Shown piece after piece: positions 10,813-21,100 of a DNA stretch of 64,000 bases. Every line of letters starts with the position of its first letter. Within the stretch, counting starts at the first letter, position 1. A model generated the notes under the pieces. The model worked only from the letters and a program-made list of their open reading frames with translations. It did no database searches and was not told where the DNA came from. This DNA is from Pycnococcus provasolii (taxonomy: Eukaryota; Chlorophyta; Pseudoscourfieldiophyceae; Pseudoscourfieldiales; Pycnococcaceae), in contig OW568883.1 of the NCBI GenBank assembly GCA_938743325.2, positions 434,001 to 498,000 on the forward strand. Reading direction: 5' to 3'. The position numbers and the translations under genes are program-made.

Positions 10813-13197
10813 TCACATTCCTCTTGGTGTCACCGCACCACCAAATGCACCACCCCTAAAATTATTAAAGCTCGACGCCACCGCCTGTGCTCTGGCAACG
10901 TCGGCATGATCTCTCCTCCTAGGAGTTAAAATGCGTCGCTGCTCTTTTTGCCACGGCGTCTCCCTCTCCCTCTCCTCTCTTTCCCTCGTGCGACTCTTCA
11001 CCACACCGTGATACGCATCGTACCGTGGTCCTCCATCATCCTCCTTCTTCGGTGGACTTTTCGGGTAGTTGCTCTCAAAGAATGCTCTCGACTTCAGCTG
11101 ATGATCGGGAGTGGGAACTCTTCTGCCGTCGCCACCCATGCGCACGTACGTGTCGTGAATGTTCTCCCCCCTTGCCATCCTCCAGTCGTCCAGCAAGCTC
11201 TGCCCCGACGTGTCCGTCAGATCCTCACGAACGACATCCATATCCACGACGTGGTTCTGCCTAGGCTCCGCGTTGTACTTTCGACGCTGCGTCGTGTTAC
11301 GCTGGCTCAAGTCTATGTTCGTGATGTCCGAACTTCTCAGCATCGCGGCAAACTCGTCCGCGCTGATTCTCCCGTCACCATCCTCGTCACACTTCTGCAC
11401 AATCCTCTCCAGATCCTCAGGATCAATGTCAATGTGAGCAGCCGCGCACACCATGGGCAATTCGTGCGCATCCAAAAACCCGCTGCGGTCGGCATCCACC
11501 TGCTGAAACGCGCGACGCAGCGACTTCCCGTCCACCTTCACGCTATCCTTGAAGCCGCGCATGAAGCTTCCAGGCTTGTACATCTCGTCGCCGTACCGCA
11601 CCAGGCAGGCATCCACCAGCGTATTCCTGCTGATTCGTCCGATGTTTTTGGGATCCAGGTGACGAAGAAGAGCCTTGCGATCGCGTGCCGTGCACACCAC
11701 ATTCAGCTGCTCCAACCGACGGAACAGGTCGTCGTGCTTCAGCCAGCGAGCTCCACCCATGAACCTGCCAAAAAACGCGTGCGCCGCGGCAAACTCACCC
11801 TGCCCCGTGTTGCTCTGCGTCAGTCCGGTAATCTTATCCTGCAGCTGAGCCAGCACGCCGCTCGCGCCGACGTGAGGGTCGTACTCGCTCTCCGGCTTGC
11901 GCCGAATCGGAGCCGCGCGACGTCGCATGAAGTTCTCCAAGATTCCTCGGCTCTCGCCAGCCGCAGCGCGCGCATCCGCATCAGCGCGCGCCGAGGCGTT
12001 CGCGTCCGCCTGCGCCACCGTGAGTAGCCGACTTACCTCGACCTCACGCTCTCCCACGCAAGCCTTGGCAGCCTGCGCAAATCCGAGGTCGTGGCAAGCT
12101 CGCTCCGCGCGAACGGCGTCGACATAGCCGTGCTCGTCAATGCCAATCTCCTCATCCAGAACATCCTCCAACGCAATCACGCGCTCAGCCGCGTGGCTGT
12201 CGAGGCGCTGACGGAGCGCGTCGCGCGCCGTGAGGAAGTCGCGAGGGAGCACGCTGTCAACAAATCGGCGCCCGTCAATGCCCCCGGGACGTGCGTACCG
12301 CCGCACGAGCGCGACGAGCTCGAGATTCGTCGCCTCCACGCCGAGGTTGTTGAGTGCATCCCTCAGCACGCTCGTTGCATCGCCGCCACCGCTTAGACTT
12401 TTCAAGACATCACGCCGGAATTTCGACGCAGCTGCTCGACTTCCCTGCTCCAGCTTGGACGTCACCGCCGCCTCGAGCTCGGGCGGCGCGCGCGCGTGGC
12501 GTGCCACAGCCTCGCGACGCGCCACCTCCTTGGCCTTCGCTTGGTGCATCGCGTCGCGCTCCTCCTTGCGCCGATTTGACGCTTTCTCCAACTCCGTGCC
12601 AAAGCCAACCTCGTTGACGTCCAGCATGCGTGCGAGGTCATTAAATGTGAGACCGCCCCCATTGTTGTACTCGCGAAGCAGATTTGCCACCAGACGCGGG
12701 TCCGGATCATCGCCAGACTCGTCGACGAGAAGATCTGCAAGCTCCTGCGCCTCGAGACGTCCCGTCTTGTTGCGATCGAATGTGCGAAATGCAGAACGCA
12801 CGCTTCCGAAGCGATTCTCCAGGCGCAGGCGAAGTTGCGTGGCATTGAGCTCGCGCGGGGGCGTCGACCGAACATTTGCGGCACCTGATGCAGCAGCAAG
12901 AAAGCCACGAAAGTCCATCTCCACTTCCCCAGATTTTGTGTGCGCGGCAAACAATTTGCGAATCACGCTCATGTCGTGGTCGTACCCAAGCATTTCCACC
13001 GCGCTCGCAAACTCGTCGAACGTGAGTGCACCCTTTCGATCGGCGTCGCACAGGCGAAAGGCACGACGCACTGCAAGCGCACCACCACCCCCGTGCGTTG
13101 CTGGCTCCGCAGGTGCCGGATCGAGTCTTGCGTGCATGTTGCGTCGCGTTTGGTTTTGAAGGAACGCGCTGAAGTCGTTCACGTTCATGTTGTTGCT

Positions 13198-13230
<33 letters not shown>

Positions 13231-14157
13231 ATCGTTGCCCGCATTTGTCGCACGTTTCGATGCCGCTGCTGGTCGTGGCGCACCCCAAGCGATGGTGGAG
13301 TTGCCTCCTGCCGACATGTCGACGGTGCGGTCGCGGTACACGATGCGCCTAACAAAGTCGTCATAGTCGAGGTGCCCCCCTGTTCCTGCGTACGCACGAA
13401 AGAACGTGTCCGTTTGCGTTTCTGTCAGTCCGAGAAGAAATTCGGAGAGCGCGAGTCGAAATCGCCTTGCATCCACGAAACCCGTTCGTCCTGGGTCTGC
13501 TCGACGAAAGGCACTGAGCAGCTTAGTGAGACACGCCGTTGACCCCGCGCTGACGTGCGTCTTCTGTTTGCACTTCGCGAGCAGGAGTTCGTCCGCCGCG
13601 ACGCGTCTGCCGTGCACCGCAAAGTGAGGAACAGGCACCCGCCTCGGGCCGCGTTCCGTCTGCGCGCCTCTGGCCGTCCTTGATTTTGTCGGCGGCGCAG
13701 GTTGACGAGAGGCAGCTTGGTGCACGGCCGTCGTCGTTGGACCTGTTTCACGGCCACGCTGGTCAACGAAAGTCTCATGTTCTGCCGTCGTTGTCTTCGG
13801 TTGGTTGCACATCGCCTTAAGTTGTTCTGTATTTTTCGCGACTCGTCTTTGCGTTCCTCCTCTGGGTGTGGTGACGACCCCACCTAACGCGGCGTTTCCG
13901 AATACGACCGCGCCATCCTGGATAAGCTGCGTGGCCTGTTCTCTCACTAAATTGGATAACGACGCTAGCTTATCAAGCGAAGTCACAGGCATAAATGAGG
14001 ACGAGTTAGACGAGCCTGATCGTCCTCTTCCCGAGGAAATCAATGCAGAGGTCATGAGTGCGTCACAGGCGTGTTCACGCAACAATATACGTTCGGCCTT
14101 GGCCACCACACGAGACGACCGAGACATGTTCTTGGAAGCTGTTGTTGTTGTTGACAT
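10813..14157 (-). CDS. Large multi-EF-hand calcium-binding protein
   Basis: 1114 residues from the ATG at 14157. At least four EF-hand loops match the consensus: DADRKGALTFDE (about residue 370), DRNKTGRLEAQE (about 460), DADRSGFLDAHE (about 888) and DEDGDGRISADE (about 924). The last two form a classic pair, so calcium binding is likely. Degenerate EF-like units occur near 220 (DPGRTGFVDARR) and between 600 and 850. Other parts are charged and helical, with an Asp run near 310 encoded by GAC repeats. Such long EF-hand proteins are common among algal flagellar and signalling proteins, but no specific orthologue was recognised. Faces the RCC1/BTB fragment tail to tail. Confidence 0.8.
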
Positions 14158-15419
14158 GTTATGTTCCGGCCGGGGAAATGAATATTAATGGGGGGGACGG
14201 AGTTTGGGGGACTCCCGGGAACTCAATATAAATTGGGAGGGAGGAAATGGATGGGCCCCCGGCTGCCCGGGGGGGTTGTTGACTTGCCTTGACTGGACTT
14301 GACTTGACTGGCCTCCCCTGAGTTTTGATGCCCGACCCCCTTGGGGCCCCGACCACCTTGCCCGACCCCCTTGGGGCCCCGACCATCTTGCCAGACCACC
14401 TTGGGGCCCCGACCACCTTGGGGCCCCGACCACCTTGGGGCCCCGACCACCTTGGGGCCCCGACCACCTTGGGGCCCCGACCACCTTGGGGCCCCGACCA
14501 CCTTGGGGCCCCGACCCCCTTGCCCGACCAACGACGATCCTTATTTGGGTACCGGGGAGGACGACAGAGGGTGTTCTTTTCTCCCCTCCTTGACTTTTCT
14601 GTCTCCGCCGACCTGTTTCTTTCTCCCAGCCTCCCTTGTGCGACCTTGGGAAAAAAAAGAAAAGGCAAACCTCCTTCCTTCGTAAAGTAGCCTGATCATC
14701 CGGTTCATCCCCTCCGGTTCCAACGACAGTCTACCATGTACGAGTCCCGTAGGAAGGCCTATGTACTGTATCATAAACGTATTACCTGGGCACGAAACGA
14801 AACGAAACGAAACGAAACGAAACGCGTGAGATATTCCTGACCTGATACGATAAAGTGTCCCGTAAAAAAAAACGAAAAAGGTCGACGTAAAGCTCGGAGA
14901 GGGTAGCGTATCGCGCAGCCTGCCGAGCTTGCTTCCGATGGAGAGATCTCTCCCAGCTGAATGCCGCGCTTTGACGAAGCGGGCACCTTTTTCTCTCTTC
15001 CACGCACGGCTCATTGACGGAGACCCTCACCAGTGTTTCTTTTTTTATGCGGTGCTCCCTCCTCCAGCGAGAATCCCAGGAAGCGCGTGGGAAACGGAAA
15101 CACACTGAGAGCAACGCAACCACTTGAAAAACAAAATCGTGGAGCGTGCTGGGGCCTATCATTGCCGTTGCCTTGAGTCTTGACAAAAAGGAGCAAGCTG
15201 TGCTGTGCAGCTGCGTTTTTCTATGTATAAGTAGCAATGGAAATCGCGCCCAAATCCCAACGAGGAGGGGGGAAGGGAAGTTCGGGATCCTTTCATGGTC
15301 CGGATTACATATGAGGGGGGAGAAGTTTCGTACTTTTTTTTCGGTTGAGGGCCACAGTGACACTTCAGCATTTCAATCATTCTCAACGCGTTTTGCGTTT
15401 TGCTCCCCAACTGTGCACA
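14158..15419. other. Intergenic region with GC-rich minisatellite
   Basis: About 1.26 kb. Contains the 18-bp minisatellite listed separately, an ACGAA pentamer run near 14797-14823, and no recognisable gene. Frames crossing the minisatellite only translate the repeat. Confidence 0.6.
14331..14525 (+). repeat. Minisatellite, 18-bp unit GGGGCCCCGACCACCTTG
   Basis: A higher-order 30-bp variant (the 18-mer plus a CCCGACCCCC-type spacer) occurs about twice at the left, followed by about seven tandem 18-bp units from 14401. Each unit contains the palindrome GGGGCCCC. Confidence 0.9.
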
Positions 15420-15833
15420 ATGCTCGCTGGCGTCCTTGCTCGTTCGTCGTTTGGTGGTGGTGGTGGTGGTGTGGTGTGTGGTCTTAGCACCTACAATAAT
15501 ACCTCCTCAGTGGTCGCTAGAGGTGACAGCGGTGGTCCTTCGTCTTTCAGGTGTGGTTCCCCCCCTGGGGATCATCATTCCAAGAGGGACAGTGGTGGGT
15601 TAGGGAGATCGTCATCCAGTGCGGTGAAGAGACGCACCTCCTTTACCACCACGTGGAAGACGCCGCGTTCTGTTCCGGCGTCCATCACGTCGTCGGCGGC
15701 GAGACGCAAACAAAAGAGACGTACGCACCTCAGCAGGACGACGGGGGGAGATGACAGTGATAACGACCACCCGTTTGGTGACGGATCTTCGGGTGACGAA
15801 AACAACGAGTTCCCGTGGGGGTGGTGGCGATGA
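15420..15833 (+). CDS. Small hypothetical protein, possibly organelle targeted
   Basis: 137 residues from the ATG at 15420. The N-terminal part is Ser/Gly/Arg-rich and nearly free of acidic residues, as in plastid or mitochondrial transit peptides. A basic stretch follows (SSAARRKQKRRTHLSR), then an acidic segment and the terminal EFPWGWWR. The switch from basic to acidic with a tryptophan-rich end is typical of small algal organelle proteins of unknown role. No family recognised; a non-coding frame is possible. Confidence 0.45.
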   Translation: MLAGVLARSSFGGGGGGVVCGLSTYNNTSSVVARGDSGGPSSFRCGSPPGDHHSKRDSGGLGRSSSSAVKRRTSFTTTWKTPRSVPASITSSAARRKQKRRTHLSRTTGGDDSDNDHPFGDGSSGDENNEFPWGWWR

Positions 15834-16039
15834 CAATAACGTGGTCAATTGTTTGGTCTGCTTTATAAGCCTTACGCGGCGGCGTATGTAAGAAGCAGAC
15901 GTCTTTGAGTCTCCCATTCAGACATAAGATTAAGTTGTCTGTGGTAAGATTCGCTTTGAAGATGAGATATTAGTTTATTTGTTTAATATATCGATATCGC
16001 TATTTTTTTTACTGATAAGTAGGGTACGTAAAAGTTGTG

Positions 16040-17098
16040 TTACAAAAAGCCAACGCTCGTCTCACCCGTCACGGTGGCGTGCAGAGGTTTTCCCGAAGGA
16101 TTTCGGTTGTCGAGCGCAGGCCCGTACGTGCGAGCGCACTGAAAATTAGGGGCGATCTTCCATCCGGCGATGCTGCCGAAAATGTACGGGCCGCTCTCCC
16201 GAAATTTGCTCTTGGCAACCGTGCCGCGAGGAGGTGGTTTGATTGCAGGGCGCTGCTTCGCATGACTGCGAGCTCGAGCGCGCGTCGGTGGTGCAGACGT
16301 GCCGCGGTATGCTGGAATGCCTGACGTCTTCGGTGTCGCAGCCTCGCTCGAACGCAACCGAGCATTCGAACGAAGAGGCTGTGAGAAGAGAAAACCGTGC
16401 GCTACCCACGTGCGCTCCGACGAGTGGTCGATGAGTGACTGCATGAGCTCCGCCTCCCTCTTCTCCATGTCCACCGGCTCCTCCTGGTCGCCGCCAGCGA
16501 GCGGTTGGCTTACCACTGTCGCCGAAGTTGACGACGGAATTGCACTGCCGTCTGTCGAAGCCTTGTTTGGAATCGCACTCGCCATGCGCCGTGTGCGTGA
16601 CAGCACGCCAAGTTGTCCACCCTGCGCCTCGCCAAAGTACTTGACGGAGTACGTGCTTCCGTCACTGACGCGCCGTCTTGGAGGGGACACCGACGACGCA
16701 CCTCCTGCACGCGGCGTTGCTGACCTCGGTGGCCTCGGCGGCGACGTTGGCTTCGTTGCCGCAGGACGCGCGCTGTTGGTTTTTCTCGGCTCGTTCGTCC
16801 GTCTTGCTTGCGGCACGTACGGAACGCGCTGCAGTCTCGGCAGTCTCGAGCTTGCCCATCTCGGCGGTTTCGCGCTTGCCACCACCACCCCTCCTCCAAC
16901 TCCTCCAACTCCTCCTCCCGTTTGATTCGCAACAAAGTCATCTTCCAAACTACTACATCCCGTCAGGCCCGTGTAGTATGCACGCGCTTCCATAAGGCCT
17001 AACCCACCTAACGAATCATGAAGGGGCACCACATCATCGGCTAAAGTCGCACCCACTGTCGCCTCACCCTCACCCTCACCATCAAAGGCCGACGACAT
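16040..17098 (-). CDS. Hypothetical Pro/Ser/Arg-rich protein
   Basis: 352 residues from the ATG at 17098 (MSSAFDGEGEGE). The frame extends further upstream without an ATG, through sequence that looks non-coding. The first two thirds are disordered, with Gly/Val repeats and Pro/Ser/Arg-rich tracts. The C-terminal third has better-defined segments (RTWVAHGFLFSQPLRSNARL; GPYIFGSIAGWKIAPNFQ). No domain recognised. Its strand and neighbours say nothing about function. Confidence 0.5.
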   Translation of the reverse strand: MSSAFDGEGEGEATVGATLADDVVPLHDSLGGLGLMEARAYYTGLTGCSSLEDDFVANQTGGGVGGVGGGVVVASAKPPRWASSRLPRLQRVPYVPQARRTNEPRKTNSARPAATKPTSPPRPPRSATPRAGGASSVSPPRRRVSDGSTYSVKYFGEAQGGQLGVLSRTRRMASAIPNKASTDGSAIPSSTSATVVSQPLAGGDQEEPVDMEKREAELMQSLIDHSSERTWVAHGFLFSQPLRSNARLRSSEAATPKTSGIPAYRGTSAPPTRARARSHAKQRPAIKPPPRGTVAKSKFRESGPYIFGSIAGWKIAPNFQCARTYGPALDNRNPSGKPLHATVTGETSVGFL

Positions 17099-18144
17099 GA
17101 AAGCCACGAGCACGCAGCACGCAAGGGACGACGTTGACTGCTTGCACACTGCTCTTGAGAAGAATGAACATTGTGGTGGCCGGAGCTTAACAACGAACTT
17201 TTGGGCCCCCGGGGTATCCTGGCACCCGCTAAAATACCCGGGGAGGGGGAGGTTAACCGGTCGGGGAGGGGTTAGAGCCAAGCCCTTCTCAAGGGAGAAA
17301 ATAAAATACTCAAAATAGGTCCAGATTGGGAGCAACTCCAGAATTGGTCGACAGAATTGGTCGGGGGACTAATTTAAGGTAGTAATTTTTCGGGACCCAC
17401 TTTGGACCTATTTTAGCCTAATAAAGTTTAGACTGATAGACTGATAATACAGTAGAGAGCCTGATAATAAAGCCATAAAGGTAGGACTATCCTACGGGTA
17501 CAGGAGAGCCGTGCTTAGAGGGGGAGCCGAGGAGGTGCCACCTGTCCCGTCTTCCGAGGTGCAAAACCGGCCGCGCCGCCGCCGCGAACGAGGAGTGCCT
17601 GTTGGAGTACCTCGTAAAACTGTTCCTGCAGACTCCAGAGGGAAGAGGCACAGCGTGCGAGTAGCTTAGAGCCTTAGACTATCGTGGAGGAGGAAGAGAG
17701 TCCGTCGAATACACAAGGTACCTAACGTTATATTTATTTTTTAGGCCTGTCCTGTCTGCCTAGCACAATAAATGTGTGTGTCACCACCACCGGCCACCGC
17801 AAGCCGTCTCATCAGAGCACTAACCTTTACGATAAAATCATCGACTAAGGTTAGGCTGAGCGCCTTGCCTGGCAAGTGGCACCTACCGTAGGACGTAGGT
17901 GGCCTCACTACGATAGTCTAATCAGGCGAACAGGTGATTTTGTTTCTTTCTTACTGGCACCTGGGATTATGATTAGCTCGTGGAATCATCAGGCAGGCAG
18001 GCAAGCCAAGCCGCGCGGAGGACGGAGGACGGAGAAAAAAAAAAAAGAGTTATGAGTTTTCCGTTTGGGAGATTTCAGTTTTTCCGAATTTCCGAATTCA
18101 TCCTGGGAACCCAATTTTATTTTTATTTTTTATTTTATTTTCTG
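17099..18144. other. Intergenic region, no gene seen
   Basis: About 1 kb between divergent genes. It contains CTGATA-type short repeats near 17430-17470 and a stretch at 17740-17935 dense in CCTA/TAGG words and imperfect inverted repeats (for example CACCTACCGTAGG followed by CGTAGGTGG). An AT-rich segment at 18100-18143 just before the next start looks like 5' UTR. Confidence 0.5.
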
Positions 18145-21100
18145 ATGGCGACGACGATAGGTATGTTAGGCTTGTTAGCACGTGCTATGACGGCGGCGGC
18201 GGCCACATTCCCATTCACATCTTCACCTTCACCTTCAACGGCAGCTGCACCGGCCGCCCCGTTTCGGAGAAGAAGAAGAAGAAGAAGAAGAAGAAGAAAC
18301 TTGTTGGCGTTGACGGACTCCCTCCGTCTTCTCGTCGTACTCACCGCTTTCGTCGCTTGTGCTGTATCTCCTCGTGGAGCACTCGCACAAACTCCTGCTC
18401 CTACTTCAGAAACGAAAAAGATGCGCGTCGACAAGTTCGTCGAGTCTCTGCCGTGCTACAAAGATAAAGATAAAAATAATACGTGCACTTGCACTGAAAT
18501 TAAGCCACTGCCTGGCATCACCGTCACGGGAAAACTCAAGCTGCTTGGCGACAAGCTCGCGAAGTGCGAAAACCTTCTCGTCGTTGACATTGCAAAACAA
18601 AAGTTGTCTGGCTGGCCGTCCAACATCACACTACCCAACGCGACACGCGTGCTCTGGCTGCAGTCCAACAACCTCGACGGCGACATCAACGAGTTTCCCA
18701 AGCTGTGGAAGCTGCCGCCGAACTTGGAGTCGCTTCGCCTGGATGATAACAAGATCACGGGTACCATGAACGCATCCGTGTGGTCAGGCGTGCTGCCTAT
18801 TGGCATTCGCGCCATTGACCTGTCTCTCAACGACGTGGGAGGAGAGCTGAGCGAAGCGTGGTGCGAGCTGCTCCCACAGATCGCCTCGTTCTCGGTCACC
18901 AACATGAAGGCCATCTGCGGGCCCATCCCACCGTGCCTGAATGGCTTGCAGTATGCGGGCACGTCCGCCTTCTTCGAGGACGAGGCTGACTTCGCGGCAG
19001 GCACGAAGTACGGCTACTGCGACGACGATCGTCCCACCTGCGATGAGAAGGATGGCTGCGACATCTTCGTGAACCCTATCAGCAACTCTCGAACGCACTT
19101 TGAGTTCAACTTCACGGAATTCAAAACGCTGAGAGGTATTCGGATTTACACGTGGGCGCTCGAGTACCAGATGTTGAACGGCGGCTGGGACATCATAGGC
19201 AAGGGGTACGAAACGTTCTGGCCGATCGAGCCGTTGCCACAGGGATTCACCATCGTGGGCGGCGGCGAAGCGCCGCTGTACAAGGGGCGCGAATTCCGCG
19301 CGCGCCTCACGCTCCCTGGCGTGGAACTGCTCAACGGCGGCCGCTACCGCGTGAAGATTCGCGCGCTCTCCAGGGCCGGGCCACCCAAGACCAAGGTGGA
19401 GAATTCCGACGCGTTCATGGTGGACACGGAGCCGCCGTCCATGGGAATCGTCAATGACGGCGTGTTGTGCGACACGGACGCATTTCAGATGCAGAGCAAT
19501 GCGTCGTCGCGGAGCAGCGGCACGGCTCTGAACGTGATCACGGCGCTGACAACTCAGAAGCTTCGCGGGTGCTGGAGCGGATTCCGCGACTCTGGGTCTG
19601 GAATCGTGTCGTACCGCGTGCGCCTGCTGAGGCGAAATAACATCGTAGGCCAGTCTTCCACAGAAGTTTGTTCCATCACCTGCCTGGTGTCAGAGAAGGT
19701 GTGCAGCGGGAAGATGGAGCAAAGTCCGCGCAGCCTTCTGGCAGAACACGACGCCGAAGCCACTTGTATATCGTTCGAGTTGAACGCTTCGAAAGGATCT
19801 ATGGTTTTGGAGTACTCGAATCACAGGGATGGCGATGAAATCTACTTCGGCGTGTCCGCGACTGACGGAGCGGACTTCCCATCCGTCGAAGTGCAGTCGA
19901 ACGGATATCGTGTGCGCCTGCCCACTTCAGAAACAGCTGAGATTGTCAAGATCGCGGCATTCGCGGCGGCGCCGATTGGATTTGTGCTGTTTATGGCGCT
20001 TGTCGTCGCGACGGTCATCATTCGAAGGCAGGCTAAGAATATGAAAATGGCGGAAAGGTTGCGGCAACGTCAAGCGGATGCAGAGGCTATCACAACTGCG
20101 CTGCGCGAGCTGAACCAGACAGTCACGGCCAATTCGCTGTCAATAAGTGTGCCGATGTCATTCACATCCAACCCAGGCCAAACTGACATGGTGTTTGTCG
20201 TGACCGATCTCGAAGGCTCGACGCCAATGTCCGCCTCGAATGGGAAGGCGGCAAAGGAGGCGCAGCGAGTTCACGATAATGTGATGCGGCGTGCTCTGCA
20301 GCAGCATGGTGGGTTGGAAATCGCCACCCAGGGCGACTCCTTCGAGCTGTGCTTCGCGAGCGTCTCCGCGGCTACGAAATTCTGCCTGGATGTGCAGAAG
20401 CGTCTGTCCGAGCACGAATGGACAAAGGAGGTGCTCGCGCTGCCGTACTGCGAAGCAATGTACACCGAGGATAGGCAGCTCGTACGCGTCGGCCCGCGCG
20501 TTCGCATGGGAATTCACTACGCAAAAGCTGGCACCTTCGAGCGCAAGGTGAATGACTTCACAATGACTGTGGTATTCACGGGACCGGGCTACGACCTGAC
20601 CACATTAGTGTCCGATGCCGGCGCTGGTGGGCAGATCCTGCTTACCGAAGCGGCGGTCGCCCATCTCGACTGGTCAAGCGCGGGATTCCCCCTCGTCTCG
20701 AGCATTGGTGCGTTCGAGCCGGAGGATGCCAATGACGACAATTCAACGCCGATTGACCTATACAGTGTGACACCTGGACTAGGGTCGACGATGTATTCTC
20801 AAGAGTTTGACACGGCTAAGCTTCGTGGTATGAATCGTATTGCACCGGGAACAGGTTTGAACATGAGCAGGCTGTCGCCGGATGATGTGAGAGCGATTGT
20901 TTGCGTTCGCTTTGGTTTCACGCCGGCAAGGCTGCCGCTGCAGGTGTTCTCGTACATCATGTGCGCCGTCTCGCAGATCTTCGGCGGCAAGGTGCTTCAG
21001 TGCATCACAAATCCGGAGACAGTCATCGTGGCATTCGAAGAAGAAAAGGCAAAGTCAGGCGCTGCCGTTGGCTGCGCTTGCGCGCTGCAGGTGGCAATGT

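Noticed and set aside
14223-14531. Repetitive Gly/Trp/Arg frames over the 18-bp minisatellite
   Set aside because: Open in several frames only because the repeat lacks stops; no coding evidence.
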